From: Bryobacteraceae bacterium | GTDB lineage: Bacteria > Acidobacteriota > Terriglobia > Bryobacterales > Bryobacteraceae | Assembly (NCBI GenBank): GCA_023384675.1 | Contig: JAHDVK010000003.1 | Coordinates: 186,001-250,000 of the forward strand | Direction of reading: 5' to 3' | DNA: 64,000 bases | In this document: positions 1-9,729 of the stretch, piece by piece | Layout: every line of letters begins with the position of its first letter | Position numbering within the stretch: the stretch's first letter is position 1 | Program-made: the position numbers and the translations under genes | Notes under the pieces: model-generated | What the model was told of the DNA's origin: nothing | The model's database searches: none | The model's input: the letters and a program-made list of their open reading frames with translations, nothing else

Positions 1-593
1 ATATCGGCGCCGCTTTCAGTTCCGCTTCCCTAGCCGCCCTTGATGCCGGTATCTCATTGATCGCAAATGACCTTGATCCCGGCCATCTCGCCGAACTCGA
101 ACGCCGCGCCGGGTCCGCTGCCCTGCTCACCCTCAAGCCCGGCCACTTCCCCAGGGACCTTCATTTCGAAGAGCGCTCCCTGCACTCGGTCCACATTTCC
201 AACGTCGTCCACTTCCTCACCGGTAAACAATTGGATCTCGGTCTCCGACTGATTGCCCGCTGGCTCCGCCCCGGAGGCCGCCTCTTCCTCCAGGCTGTCA
301 CCCCTTTCCAGGCCATCTTCACGGGTTTCCATCCGGAATACGAGCGGCGGCGGCAGGCGGGCGTCCGCTGGCCGGGCTACATCCCCAAACTGAGCGAATT
401 CGCCCATCACCGGCAGTTCAGCCAGATGCCCCGTTCCGTTCACCTGCTGGATGTTGAGGTTTTGAGCCGCGCGGCCAGTGAAGCCGGGCTCGAAATCGAA
501 CGCTGCTGGTACTTTCGCCGGGCCGACCAACCTCGCGAAATCCTGCTGGATGGCCGCGAAGCCGTCGGCCTGATCGCCCGCTCCCCTGCCTAA
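1..593 (+). CDS. SAM-dependent methyltransferase, 5' end outside window
   Basis: The reading frame is open from base 3 to the TAA at 591-593, so the start lies upstream of the window. The visible N-terminus carries a Rossmann-type segment ending in an acidic stretch (ANDLD, from about base 66) as in motif I/II of class I methyltransferases, then IARWLRPGGRLFLQ, the usual post-motif strand, and a late VEVLSRAASEAGLEIERCWY segment. It probably methylates a small molecule using S-adenosylmethionine; the substrate cannot be told. It converges on purF, with a 4-base overlap of the two 3' ends. A TTG at 57 is in frame but would cut into the fold, so I treat the gene as partial. Confidence 0.75.
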   Translation, partial: IGAAFSSASLAALDAGISLIANDLDPGHLAELERRAGSAALLTLKPGHFPRDLHFEERSLHSVHISNVVHFLTGKQLDLGLRLIARWLRPGGRLFLQAVTPFQAIFTGFHPEYERRRQAGVRWPGYIPKLSEFAHHRQFSQMPRSVHLLDVEVLSRAASEAGLEIERCWYFRRADQPREILLDGREAVGLIARSPA

Positions 594-2020
594 CGGTTCG
601 GGCGCGAGTTCATCAGGTCTTCGATGTTGACGAGCGGCGTGGGATAGTTGCCCGTGTAGCAGGCGTAGCAATAGCGCCGGTCCGTGTCGGCCACGGCCTC
701 GGTGAGCTTCTCGATCGACAGGTAGGCCAGCGTGTCGCAGCCGATGAACTGCCGGATTTCATCGACGCTCTGGTTGGCCGCGATCAACTCGCGTTTGGTC
801 GGCGTGTCCACGCCATAGAAGCACGGCGACACGGTGGGCGGACAACTGATGCGCAAATGGACTTCCTTGGCTCCGGCGGTGCGCACCATGCGGACAATCT
901 TCTGCGACGTGGTGCCGCGGACCAGCGAATCGTCCACCAGAATTACGCGCTTGCCGGCAAGCAGGTCGCGCACCGGATTCAATTTCAGGCGCACACCGAA
1001 GTCGCGGATGGCCTGCGAGGGCTCGATGAAGGTGCGTCCGACATAGTGGTTACGGATCAGTCCGTGGCGGAAGGGGATGCCCGAGGCATGCGAATAGCCG
1101 AGCGCGGCGGCCACGCCGGAGTCGGGAATCGGCACCACAACATCGGCTTCGACCGGCCATTCCTGGCTCAATAGCCGCCCCATCATCTCGCGCGACTGCT
1201 GCACGGGCCGGCCAAATACTACCGAATCGGGACGCGAAAAATAGACATGCTCGAAGACACACTGCGACGTCTTCTTCGCGGGCGGCGTGAAGAACTGGCG
1301 CGTCAGGCCCTGCGGCCCGGCGATGACCATTTCGCCCGGTTCGACGTCGCCGATGTGGTGGGCGTCGATGAGGTCGAAGGCGCAGGTCTCGGAGGCAAAC
1401 ACGTAGGCGGGCCCCGAGGGCAGGTTCATGCGCCCGATAGCGAGCGGCCGGAAGCCGTGCGGATCGCGGGCGACAATGACGCGGTCCTCGGCGAGAAACA
1501 CGAGAGAATAGGCGCCATCGAGTTCGAGCAGCGCCTCGCGCAGCGCGGTTTCGAGCGTGGGCTGGCCGGAGCGCGCCACCAGATGAAGCACCACCTCGGT
1601 GTCGCTCGAGGCCTGGAAGATAGAGCCTGCGAGTTCCAGGTCGCGCCGCAGTTCGCGCGCGTTTGTGATGTTGCCATTGTGCGCCACGGCGATTTTGCCC
1701 TTGTGGCAGGCCACGGAGAAGGGCTGCGCGTTGAGGAGGGCGGTGTCGCCCGCCGTGGAATAACGCGTGTGGCCGATGGCCATGTGGCCGGGCAGACGGT
1801 TGAGCACGCTGGCGGTGAAGATGTCGGCGGCGTGGCCCATCGCTTTGTGCGTATAAACCATCTTGCCGTCGCTGGCGGAGATGCCTGCGCTTTCCTGGCC
1901 GCGGTGCTGCAGGGCGTGCAGGCCCAGATGCGCCAGGTTCGACGCTTCCGGGTGGCCGTAGACCGCGAAAACGCCGCATTCTTCCTTGAATTTGTCGAAA
2001 GGCAGGCCGTCGTCAAACAT
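590..2020 (-). CDS. purF: amidophosphoribosyltransferase
   Basis: PurF makes phosphoribosylamine from PRPP and glutamine, the first step of de novo purine synthesis. The 476-residue protein has a short propeptide before the N-terminal nucleophile Cys15 ([10 protein letters not shown]), the class II glutaminase domain, and the PRPP-binding loop [14 protein letters not shown] in the phosphoribosyltransferase domain. C-terminal cysteines ([16 protein letters not shown]) match the Bacillus-type enzyme with a 4Fe-4S cluster, which is oxygen-labile and used in turnover control. The ATG at 2020 overlaps the end of purL by 8 bases and has a GGAGG ribosome site, so it is the last gene of a purQ-purL-purF operon. 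Confidence 0.97.
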   Translation of the reverse strand: MFDDGLPFDKFKEECGVFAVYGHPEASNLAHLGLHALQHRGQESAGISASDGKMVYTHKAMGHAADIFTASVLNRLPGHMAIGHTRYSTAGDTALLNAQPFSVACHKGKIAVAHNGNITNARELRRDLELAGSIFQASSDTEVVLHLVARSGQPTLETALREALLELDGAYSLVFLAEDRVIVARDPHGFRPLAIGRMNLPSGPAYVFASETCAFDLIDAHHIGDVEPGEMVIAGPQGLTRQFFTPPAKKTSQCVFEHVYFSRPDSVVFGRPVQQSREMMGRLLSQEWPVEADVVVPIPDSGVAAALGYSHASGIPFRHGLIRNHYVGRTFIEPSQAIRDFGVRLKLNPVRDLLAGKRVILVDDSLVRGTTSQKIVRMVRTAGAKEVHLRISCPPTVSPCFYGVDTPTKRELIAANQSVDEIRQFIGCDTLAYLSIEKLTEAVADTDRRYCYACYTGNYPTPLVNIEDLMNSRPNR

Positions 2021-4253
2021 GGAGTTCCGCCTCCAATTGGGATGCCAGCGCCGTGGACCAGCGCTCTTTGAGCGCGTCCAATTCCGTGCCGATCAACGCC
2101 TCGCCGCGGTTCACCACAGCGAGCCGGTTGCGCACCGTCTGGCCGAGGCGGACGGCGGGCACGCCGTGATGCGCCGCGATTGTTTCCACCACGCCCGGAT
2201 CGGCGGTGGAGATCACCACGCGCGAAGGGCCTTCGTGGAACAGCAGTAGTTCCGGCCGCAGATCGCTATCTACCTCGGCCGCCACGCCGATGCCGTTCGG
2301 GAACGAACACTCCGCCAGCGCCCATACAAGCCCGCCATCGCTGACGTCGTGGGCCGAGGCGGCCGCGCCGGAGCGCACGATCTCCCGCACCGCCTGCTGC
2401 ACCTTCTTCTCAAACTCCATATCGAGCCGCGGAGGCAGGCCCCACATCTGTTGGACGACTTGTTTCGCGTATTGGGTGCAGCCCATTCGCTGCTCGTCGG
2501 CCTCGCCGATGCCGCCCAGCAGATACACGTGATGACCTTCTCCGCGGAAGGCGATGCCCGGCGGATCGGCGGTGGGCAATAAGCCGACGATGCCCAACAC
2601 CGGCGAGGGGAAGATGGGGTCGCCCAGGGTTTCGTTGTAAAGCGAGACGTTGCCGCCCGTGATGGGCGTCTCGAAGAAGGCGCACGCTTCGGCCATGCCT
2701 TCGATGGCCTCCACGAGTTGCGCCATGATCTCGGGCCGTTCGGGGTTGCCGAAATTCAGGTTATTGGTGGCGCCCACGGGTTCCGCGCCAACGCAGCTGA
2801 GGTTACGGCAGCATTCGGCCACCATGAGCTTCGCGCCTTCGCGCGGATCGAGCAGAGTATAACGGCCGTTGCCGTCGAGCGCCATGGCCACCGACGAACC
2901 GGTTTCCTTGATGCGGACCACGGCCGCATCGCCGCCGGGACCGGCCAGCGTGTTCGTGCGCACCATGTAGTCGTACTGCTCCCAGATCCAGCGCTTGTCG
3001 CACAGGTCGCCGGAACCGGCCAGGGTGAACAGGTCCGCCGTCAGGTCCGCGGAGGCGAACGCCGGCGCCTCGAGCGGCGCGGTGCGTAGCGGCTGGGTGT
3101 AGGGGCGGTCGTACAAAGGCGCTTCGTCGGCCAGCGGGCGGTTGGGGATTTCGGCCACCACCGTGCCGTGATCCTTGACGCGCAGGATGCCGTCCGTGGT
3201 CACCTGTCCGATGATCACGGCGTCGAGGCCCCATTTCTTGAAGACGTCCAGCACTTCCTGCTCGCGGCCCTTGAAGGCCACCAGCAACATGCGCTCCTGC
3301 GATTCGGAGAGCATGATCTCGTAGGGGGTCATGCCCTTTTCGCGCTGCGGCACGTGCTTCAGGTCGAATTCGATGCCGGTGCCCGCGCGCGAACCCATTT
3401 CGCACGTGGAGCAGGTGAGGCCCGCCGCGCCCATGTCCTGAATGCCCGCGATCGCGCCGGTGGCCATCGCCTCGATGCACGCCTCGAGCAGCAGCTTTTC
3501 CATGAACGGATCGCCGACCTGCACGTTGGGCCGTTTCTGTTTCGATTCCTCGGTGAACTCGGCCGAGGCCATCGATGCGCCGTGAATGCCGTCGCGGCCC
3601 GTCTTCGCGCCCACGTAAATCACAGGGTTGCCTTCACCGCTGGCCTTTCCGTAAAAGATCTGATCCTTGCGGAAGACGCCGAGCGCGAAGACGTTCACCA
3701 GCGGGTTGCCGTTGTAGCTGGGCTCGAAGACCGTTTCGCCGCCCACGGTGGGCACGCCGAAACAGTTGCCGTAGTGCGCAATGCCGCTCACCACGCCGTC
3801 GAGAATGCGCCGGTTGCGCGCGCCCGCCGTCGGATGATCCAGCGGGCCGAATCGCAGGGCGTCCATGACGGCGATGGGCCGCGCGCCCATCGTGAAAATG
3901 TCGCGGAGGATGCCGCCCACGCCCGTGGCGGCCCCCTGGAAGGGTTCGATGAAGCTCGGGTGGTTGTGCGACTCGATCTTGAAGGCGATGCAATAGTCGT
4001 TGCCCGCGGCGTCCTTGCCGATATCGAGGATGCCCGCGTTCTCGCCCGGTCCTTGCACCACGCGCGGTGAGCGGGTGGGGAGCTTCTTCAGGTGCAGCCG
4101 CGAGCTTTTATAGGAGCAGTGCTCGCTCCACATCACGCTGAAGATGCCGAGCTCTGTCAGGTTCGGCTCGCGGCCGAGAATGGCGACAATGCGATCGTAT
4201 TCGTCCGGCGTCAACTGGTGCGCCGCGACGATCTCGGGGGTGATTTCGCTCAT
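2013..4253 (-). CDS. purL: phosphoribosylformylglycinamidine synthase subunit PurL
   Basis: This is the synthetase subunit of FGAM synthase, which converts FGAR, ATP and glutamine-derived ammonia to FGAM. At 746 residues it is the small PurL type that works with separate PurQ and PurS, not the fused 1300-residue enzyme. Visible signatures are [13 protein letters not shown] near residues 39-51, KIESHNHPS near 92-100, the [16 protein letters not shown] segment, and a second AIRS-like half. Its ATG lies 5 bases after the purQ stop with no clear ribosome site, suggesting translational coupling to purQ. Confidence 0.97.
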   Translation of the reverse strand: MSEITPEIVAAHQLTPDEYDRIVAILGREPNLTELGIFSVMWSEHCSYKSSRLHLKKLPTRSPRVVQGPGENAGILDIGKDAAGNDYCIAFKIESHNHPSFIEPFQGAATGVGGILRDIFTMGARPIAVMDALRFGPLDHPTAGARNRRILDGVVSGIAHYGNCFGVPTVGGETVFEPSYNGNPLVNVFALGVFRKDQIFYGKASGEGNPVIYVGAKTGRDGIHGASMASAEFTEESKQKRPNVQVGDPFMEKLLLEACIEAMATGAIAGIQDMGAAGLTCSTCEMGSRAGTGIEFDLKHVPQREKGMTPYEIMLSESQERMLLVAFKGREQEVLDVFKKWGLDAVIIGQVTTDGILRVKDHGTVVAEIPNRPLADEAPLYDRPYTQPLRTAPLEAPAFASADLTADLFTLAGSGDLCDKRWIWEQYDYMVRTNTLAGPGGDAAVVRIKETGSSVAMALDGNGRYTLLDPREGAKLMVAECCRNLSCVGAEPVGATNNLNFGNPERPEIMAQLVEAIEGMAEACAFFETPITGGNVSLYNETLGDPIFPSPVLGIVGLLPTADPPGIAFRGEGHHVYLLGGIGEADEQRMGCTQYAKQVVQQMWGLPPRLDMEFEKKVQQAVREIVRSGAAASAHDVSDGGLVWALAECSFPNGIGVAAEVDSDLRPELLLFHEGPSRVVISTADPGVVETIAAHHGVPAVRLGQTVRNRLAVVNRGEALIGTELDALKERWSTALASQLEAELHV

Positions 4254-4258
4254 GACGG

Positions 4259-4930
4259 TTATTGGGCGGGGGCGAGGGTTTGAATGAGGGACTCGAACAC
4301 GAGGCGGCCGTCGACGGAACCCATCAGGGGGTCGGTGGCGCGCTCGGGGTGCGGCATCATGCCCAGCACATTGCGGCCTTCGTTCAGCACGCCGGCGATG
4401 TCGCGAAGGCTGCCGTTGGGATTCTGGACGTAGCGGAAAGCGACCCGGTCCTCGGCTTCGAGCCGGTCCAGCATCTCCTCGCTGGCCGTGTAGCAGCCCT
4501 CGCCATGCGCGATGGGGATGGTGAGCGAGGCGTCAGCGGGAATCGCGCAGGTGAACGGCGAATTGGGGGTGGCCGCGCGCAACTCCACCGGTTTGCAGAT
4601 GAACTTGAGATTGCGGTTCCGGACCAGCGCGCCGGGCAGCAGTCCGCATTCGGTGAGGATCTGGAAGCCGTTGCAGATGCCGAGCACCAGACCGCCTTCG
4701 GCCGCGTGCCGCTTCACGCTCTCCATCACGGGCGAAAATTTAGCGATCGCGCCGCAGCGCAGGTAGTCGCCATAGGAGAAGCCGCCCGGCAGGATGACGC
4801 AATCCGCCCCTTTCAGGCCGCGGTCGCTGTGCCACAGGAAATCGGCCTCATGTCCGAGGTTCGCGGTCACGGCGTACCACGCATCGTGATCGCAATTGCT
4901 GCCGGGAAAAACGACGACTCCAAATCGCAT
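4259..4930 (-). CDS. purQ: phosphoribosylformylglycinamidine synthase subunit PurQ (glutaminase)
   Basis: PurQ is the class I glutamine amidotransferase subunit that feeds ammonia to PurL. The 223-residue protein starts [16 protein letters not shown], as in the family; longer in-frame starts upstream add an unrelated 41-residue tail and are not used. The nucleophile is Cys86 in GICNGFQ, and the His/Glu pair is His194 and Glu196 in PHPERA. An AAGGAG ribosome site stands 8 bases before the ATG at 4930. It is the first gene of the operon, divergent from the adenylate cyclase. The third subunit gene, purS, is not present on either side. Confidence 0.96.
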   Translation of the reverse strand: MRFGVVVFPGSNCDHDAWYAVTANLGHEADFLWHSDRGLKGADCVILPGGFSYGDYLRCGAIAKFSPVMESVKRHAAEGGLVLGICNGFQILTECGLLPGALVRNRNLKFICKPVELRAATPNSPFTCAIPADASLTIPIAHGEGCYTASEEMLDRLEAEDRVAFRYVQNPNGSLRDIAGVLNEGRNVLGMMPHPERATDPLMGSVDGRLVFESLIQTLAPAQ

Positions 4931-4959
4931 GGGCGGGACTCCTTGAGTGTAACAGAACG

Positions 4960-6714
4960 ATGAGCATCCGAAGCGAATTTCGCACGGAATTGCCCGTGCC
5001 GCGCCCCAATCCGCTACGCTGGCAGAGCATGGCTCGCCGCGCGCAAACCGCAATCGCCGCCGCCGCGGCCCTCCTCTGCGCCGCCGCCGGTTTTCTGCCG
5101 CAGCACTTCCGCGCGGGCCGCGTCCTTGAATGGAAATTGCGCGACGCGCACGTTTTGCTCACGCCGCCCCGCGCGCCGGAAAACATTCTTATAGTCTCGA
5201 TCGACGAATCCGCCACGGAAGCCTTCCCCGAACCCCTGCTCTTCTGGCACAACTACTACGCGCGCGCCATCGAACGGCTGGCGGCCGCGGGCGCGCGCGT
5301 CACCGCGCTCGATATGGTCTTCGCGATCCCCGTCGAATCTTACGCCCCGGGTCTGGACGCCCGGCTCGCCGCCGCCATTGCCCAAGCCGAACCCGCCATG
5401 TCCGTTCTGCTCGGCACCGCGCCGCTCGCCCGCCAGAAGGAGCAGGAACGCGCCGTTCCCGCCAATCTTCTCGCTGCCAGCCTCGGCCGCCTCGTCGATG
5501 TCGCCCTGATCCCCGACGAAGACGATTTCATTCGACGTGTAGAACTGGAGCCCCCCGGCCAGCCTCCCGCGCTCGCCCTCGCCGCCGCCGACATCTTCGC
5601 CAGGGGTCGCCTGCCCCGCCCAGCCGGGCCCATGGAGATCCGCCACGCGGGACCGGCCGGCACGGTCGCCCGCATCCCTCTCAACGAACTCCTTGCCGCC
5701 GATGACCAGCGCCTCCGCTCGCTTGCCCACGAGAAAATCGTTTTGATCGGCGCCGACCTCCCCTTCGACCGGCACGCCACGCCCTATTACGCCTTCCGCC
5801 CCGGCCACCCCGCCAACACCGCGGGCGTCGAGATCCACGCCTCGGCTATCGCTACCCTGCTCGATGGCAACTGGCGCTCGGAAGCTCCCGCCTGGGTCCG
5901 TCTGCTTGCTCAATTCCTCGCCGCCTTCGGCGCGGTCCTGCTCGCTTGGCGTTTCCGAGGCCGGCGTCTGGTCATCTTCCTGCTTCTCTGGACGTTCGCT
6001 TCCGCCGCCGCCGGCCACGCCGCGGCCCGCTCCGGCTGGTGGCTCTCCCAGACCGGACTCACTCTCGGCCTCGCCGGCGGTGCGATTGCCGGACTCATTG
6101 CGGCGCGCCGCCTTCTGCGCGAAGCCGTCCATGCTTACGCCGGAGCCGAGGTCGCCCGCGCCGCCGCCGAATCCGGAAGCCTCGCTCCCGAGGCTCGGCT
6201 CGTCCGCGCCACCGTCCTGTTTACCGACGCCCGCGGCTTTTCCTCGTGGGGTGAGAATCGTTCCCCCGCCGAAATCGCCGCCGGGCTCAGCAGCTACCTC
6301 GGCGCCCTCGCCGAAATCGCGGCCCGGCACGGCGGCACCGTGAATAAGCTCTCCGGCGACGGAATGCTTGTTCTGTTTCTCGAAGACGGCGGTCCCGGAC
6401 ACGCTGCCCGCGCCATTGCCGCCGCGCGCGAGATGCTCGCCGCCCCCGGCGAACTGCGCACCTCCGCCGGTATCCACACCGGTGAACTCATCCTCGGCGT
6501 CGTCAGCGCCGGCGGAAAGCTCGAGTACACCGCCCTCGGCGACGCGGTCAACATCGCCGCCCGGCTGGAACAATTGAACCGCGAAACCGGCACCCAAATC
6601 CTTATCAGCGAAGCCGCCCGGGCCGAAGCGGGCTTGACGGCGAGGCCTGTAGGGTGTTTCCTGGTGAAAGGGAGGCGTGCGCCGGTGGATGCATGCACGC
6701 TGGAGGAGCGATGA
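4960..6714 (+). CDS. CHASE2-domain class III adenylate/guanylate cyclase
   Basis: A membrane-anchored nucleotide cyclase. After one N-terminal membrane segment comes an extracytoplasmic CHASE2-like sensor region (VSIDESA, then [11 protein letters not shown] and later KIVLIGA and [15 protein letters not shown]), two to three hydrophobic segments near residues 310-385, and a C-terminal class III cyclase domain. The cyclase has both metal aspartates ([11 protein letters not shown] and [10 protein letters not shown]) and the catalytic NIAARLE. The ATG at 4960 gives 584 residues but leaves only 29 bases to divergent purQ; the ATG at 5029 ([14 protein letters not shown]) starts directly before the membrane segment and is at least as likely. 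The next gene overlaps its stop codon. Confidence 0.9.
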   Translation: MSIRSEFRTELPVPRPNPLRWQSMARRAQTAIAAAAALLCAAAGFLPQHFRAGRVLEWKLRDAHVLLTPPRAPENILIVSIDESATEAFPEPLLFWHNYYARAIERLAAAGARVTALDMVFAIPVESYAPGLDARLAAAIAQAEPAMSVLLGTAPLARQKEQERAVPANLLAASLGRLVDVALIPDEDDFIRRVELEPPGQPPALALAAADIFARGRLPRPAGPMEIRHAGPAGTVARIPLNELLAADDQRLRSLAHEKIVLIGADLPFDRHATPYYAFRPGHPANTAGVEIHASAIATLLDGNWRSEAPAWVRLLAQFLAAFGAVLLAWRFRGRRLVIFLLLWTFASAAAGHAAARSGWWLSQTGLTLGLAGGAIAGLIAARRLLREAVHAYAGAEVARAAAESGSLAPEARLVRATVLFTDARGFSSWGENRSPAEIAAGLSSYLGALAEIAARHGGTVNKLSGDGMLVLFLEDGGPGHAARAIAAAREMLAAPGELRTSAGIHTGELILGVVSAGGKLEYTALGDAVNIAARLEQLNRETGTQILISEAARAEAGLTARPVGCFLVKGRRAPVDACTLEER

Positions 6715-7343
6715 TGCTGCTTGGCTTCTTATTGCTGTTGTTTGCCGTTCCCGCCCCACCCTCGGGCCTGCCCGTGGGACTGCTGTTGTCCGAAGGCGCT
6801 GAAGTTTCGCGCAACGCCGCGCCTTATGCCCCTGCCGCCCCCGGCGAACTTCTTTACCCCGGCGACCACATCACCGCCCGCAAGCCCGTTCGCGTCCTCT
6901 CCTGCACCGACAAGCTCATGAGCACCATCCCGGCGGGCGCCGCCGCCGCCGTCGAGCTGCATGGCGTCGTCGCGGACCGCTGGGAGTCCCGCAAGCCCGT
7001 CAAAGCGTGCTTCCTTCCCGCCGTGAACAAAGGCCCCGTCGGCGGCCCCAAACATCTGGGCGCCATGATGATCCGCAGTCTGGAGGCCGGGGAAACGGGA
7101 ACGCGTGAAACCCGAATCAACGCGCTCGGCGAATCCGCCCGCACAGCACTGCTGAAGGATCTCGCCGCCCTGGAAGGCGAAGACGCCGAATTCCACGTCA
7201 TGCGAGGCGTTTTGTTCCAGCGGCATCGCCTCCATAGCGACGCCCGCGCCGAATACGATGCCGCGCTCAAGCTCTGGCCGCGCGCGGTGTGGCTCAAGAC
7301 CCTGATGATCGCCGCTGAAGACGCCGCCCTTCGTTCCCGCTGA
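6711..7343 (+). CDS. exported protein of unknown function, coupled to the cyclase
   Basis: A 210-residue protein with a strong signal peptide ([19 protein letters not shown]). The ATG at 6711 overlaps the cyclase TGA and is preceded by GGAGGAG at 6702-6708, so the two are translated together. The first mature part (LLYPGDHITARKPVRVLSC) looks like the short beta-rich start of FecR-type periplasmic domains, which are often encoded beside CHASE2 proteins; this is only a faint resemblance. The C-terminal part is helical and may hold one TPR-like unit (RAEYDAALKLWP). A role in the periplasmic sensing side of the cyclase is an inference from coupling alone. Its 3' end overlaps the convergent deacetylase gene by 50 bases. 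Confidence 0.75.
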   Translation: MMLLGFLLLLFAVPAPPSGLPVGLLLSEGAEVSRNAAPYAPAAPGELLYPGDHITARKPVRVLSCTDKLMSTIPAGAAAAVELHGVVADRWESRKPVKACFLPAVNKGPVGGPKHLGAMMIRSLEAGETGTRETRINALGESARTALLKDLAALEGEDAEFHVMRGVLFQRHRLHSDARAEYDAALKLWPRAVWLKTLMIAAEDAALRSR

Positions 7344-8286
7344 GCGCATCCACGTGCGCGACGGCGGCCGCCGCCAGCCCCGTCAACGAGTATCCGCCTT
7401 CCAGCACGCTGACCACGCGGTTTTCGGCGTATTCTGACGCGATCTCGAGCACGAATTCCGTCAGTTCGACGAAATCGCCGTCGCTGAGCGTGAAGCGCCC
7501 GAGCGGATCTCCCCTCCGGGCGTCAAAACCGGCGGAGATCAGCACCAGTTCGGGTCGAAACGTCTTCATAACCGGCCGTAGCTTCTTCCGGAACGCATCG
7601 ATCACCGGCCCCCGCCCGGTCCCCGCGGGTAAGGGGCAGTTCAGGGTGAATCCTTTGCCCGCCCCCTCGCCCGTCTCGTCCGCCGCCCCCGTGCCCGGAT
7701 ACCACGGCGACTGATGCACCGAGAAGTAGAACACGCCGGGATCCGCGTAAAAAATATCCTGGGTCCCGTTGCCGTGATGCACGTCCCAATCCACAATCAA
7801 CGCGCGCTCCACGCCCCACGCCTTGCGCGCATAGCGCGCCGCCACCGCAACGTTATTGAAGACGCAAAACCCCATCCCCCGGCTGGCCGTCGCATGATGG
7901 CCTGGCGGCCGCACCGCCGCGAATACGTTCCGCACCCGGCCTTCCATCACCGCGTCCACCGCCTCCATCGCCGCCCCCGCCGCCAAGCGTGCCGTCTCCA
8001 GCGTTCCCTCGCCGATGCTCGTGTCGCCGGTCGAAAGCGTTTCCGCGCCCCGCGCCGAATCCCGCTCCACCAATTCGATATACAGCCGCGTGTGCGCCAG
8101 ATGCAAGTCTTCATCCAGCGCCAGCCTTGGCGTGAGCCGCACCAGCGATTCCAGCAGCCCCGCCTTCTTAAACCCCTCCGACAGCGCCAAATACCGCTCG
8201 GGCGACTCCGGATTCCCGGGACCAGGATCGTGCCCGCGGTAGGCGTGGTCGAAGATCAGACCGGTCCGGCCCAGCGTGACTGCCAT
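7294..8286 (-). CDS. histone deacetylase-family amidohydrolase
   Basis: A zinc amidohydrolase of the class II HDAC / acetylpolyamine amidohydrolase family; bacterial members deacetylate small amides or acetyl-lysine. Residues of the active site are all visible: the His pair in RPPGHHA (130-131), the zinc ligands Asp168 and His170 in VDWDVHHGNGTQ, Asp255 in SAGFDARRGD and the catalytic Tyr299 in EGGYS. I place the start at ATG 8286 (330 residues); ATG 8307 adds seven residues. The frame stays open far upstream through the opposite strand of the permease gene, which I regard as a codon-bias artefact. It is divergent from the permease pair. Confidence 0.93.
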   Translation of the reverse strand: MAVTLGRTGLIFDHAYRGHDPGPGNPESPERYLALSEGFKKAGLLESLVRLTPRLALDEDLHLAHTRLYIELVERDSARGAETLSTGDTSIGEGTLETARLAAGAAMEAVDAVMEGRVRNVFAAVRPPGHHATASRGMGFCVFNNVAVAARYARKAWGVERALIVDWDVHHGNGTQDIFYADPGVFYFSVHQSPWYPGTGAADETGEGAGKGFTLNCPLPAGTGRGPVIDAFRKKLRPVMKTFRPELVLISAGFDARRGDPLGRFTLSDGDFVELTEFVLEIASEYAENRVVSVLEGGYSLTGLAAAAVAHVDALSGNEGRRLQRRSSGS

Positions 8287-8370
8287 GCAGCGTATTGTCG
8301 CACGCATGTAACAAAAATCGATTCCCGGAACTGCCCCCCTGCCTGATCCGTACTCCCAGATGAGGCCGAC

Positions 8371-9729
8371 ATGCCCGTCCTGGTCGAAGAAGAACTGCAA
8401 GTTCGAGCACCTGCGCCCGCCGCCGCGCCGCCGCCGGCTCGAAAACACCACCCGCGTATGCACCCACTGGAATTCGTCTGGGATCTCTGCGCCCAAACCC
8501 TGGCTAATCTGCGCCGTAATAAGCTCCGCAGTTTTTTGACGCTGTTTGGCATCGCCTGGGGGATCGCCTCGCTTGTTCTGCTCTCTTCCCTCTCCGACGG
8601 CTTCCGCAAAGGCCAGCGCCAGAGCATGGCCCAGATCGGCGATAACCTCGTCTTCGTCTGGGGCGGCATCACGGAAAAGCAGGCCGGCGGGCAGCGGGCC
8701 GGACGCCGGATTCAACTGAACGAACGCGACGTCCAGATGATCCGAGAGCAGTGTCCGCTCGTCGAGGTCGCCGCCGCCGAAGTCAAGACCGGTAACGTGC
8801 CCGCCCGCAGCGCTTTCAACTCCGGGCGATTCCTCACCGTCGGCGTCTCGCCCGAATACTTGAAGCTGCGTAACCTGCCCACCGCCTATGGGCGCCCGGT
8901 CAGCGAGGCCGACGTCCGCGAAACCCGCCGCGTCGCCGTGCTCGGCGAAAGCGTCCGCAAGCAGTTGTTCGAACACAACCCCCGCCCGCTCGGCGAACGC
9001 ATCTGGCTCAACGATTATCCCTATGAGGTCATCGGCCTCATGAGCGAGAAGCAACAGAACTCGAGCTACGACGGCTGGGACAACGACAAGATCCTGATCC
9101 CGGCCACCACGCTCAAGCGCGACATGCCCGCTACTCGCGAAGTTTACGCTGAAGGCCGCGTCGCGGGCATCCTTTATCGCCCTGTCTCCGTCACGGAATG
9201 GGAGGCCGCGCAGCGCCAGGTCCGCTCCTCCCTCGGCCGCGTCCATGGCTTCGATCCTGCCGACGAGGGCGCGGTCCGCCTCTGGGACACCATCAAGAGC
9301 GCCCAGATGTTCGACGCCATCTTCAACGCTGGCGAGATCTTCCTCGCCGCCGTGGCCCTCATCACCCTCTCGCTCGGCGGCGTCGGCGTGATGAACACCA
9401 TGATGATGGCCGTCGCCGAACGCACCAATGAGATCGGCCTCAAGAAAGCGCTCGGCGCTACCAGCCGCCGAATTTTGGCCGACTTCTTCCTCGAGGGCGT
9501 TTTCCTCGCCGTCATGGCCGGCGCGGTGGGCCTCGCCGTTGTCTGGGCTCTCACCTCGATCGTGAATTCGCTGCCCCTGCCCGTGATGTTTGGCGGCCTG
9601 CCGGTCCGCTGGGAGATTCTCGCCCTCGCCACCGCCGCCCTGGGCCTCACCGCCGTACTTTCCGCGCTGCCGCCCGCGCGCGCCGCCGCGGCGATGACCC
9701 CCGTCGAAGCCCTGAGGCACGAGCGATGA
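8371..9729 (+). CDS. MacB/FtsX-type ABC transporter permease (first of pair)
   Basis: A permease of the MacB-like family: one N-terminal membrane segment (FLTLFGIAWGIASLVLLSSL), a large periplasmic core with the GITEKQAGGQRAGRRIQL stretch, and three C-terminal segments of an FtsX domain (NTMMMAVAERTNEIGLKKALGA is the typical coupling region). Family members use a separate or fused ATPase to drive mechanotransmission in lipoprotein, toxin or macrolide export. No ATPase gene lies in the window. ATG 8371 gives 452 residues; ATG 8458 (MHPLEFVWD) removes a proline/alanine-rich leader and is the more typical start. The stop overlaps the next start as ATGA. Confidence 0.9.
   Translation: MPVLVEEELQVRAPAPAAAPPPARKHHPRMHPLEFVWDLCAQTLANLRRNKLRSFLTLFGIAWGIASLVLLSSLSDGFRKGQRQSMAQIGDNLVFVWGGITEKQAGGQRAGRRIQLNERDVQMIREQCPLVEVAAAEVKTGNVPARSAFNSGRFLTVGVSPEYLKLRNLPTAYGRPVSEADVRETRRVAVLGESVRKQLFEHNPRPLGERIWLNDYPYEVIGLMSEKQQNSSYDGWDNDKILIPATTLKRDMPATREVYAEGRVAGILYRPVSVTEWEAAQRQVRSSLGRVHGFDPADEGAVRLWDTIKSAQMFDAIFNAGEIFLAAVALITLSLGGVGVMNTMMMAVAERTNEIGLKKALGATSRRILADFFLEGVFLAVMAGAVGLAVVWALTSIVNSLPLPVMFGGLPVRWEILALATAALGLTAVLSALPPARAAAAMTPVEALRHER

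Noticed and set aside
1247-2071. 274-codon plus-strand frame over purF
   Set aside because: Antisense of a certain gene, with composition typical of such shadows.
8287-9720. N-terminal extension of the deacetylase frame to 808 codons
   Set aside because: The extension is antisense to the MacB-type permease, and HDAC homology starts only near the ATG at 8286.
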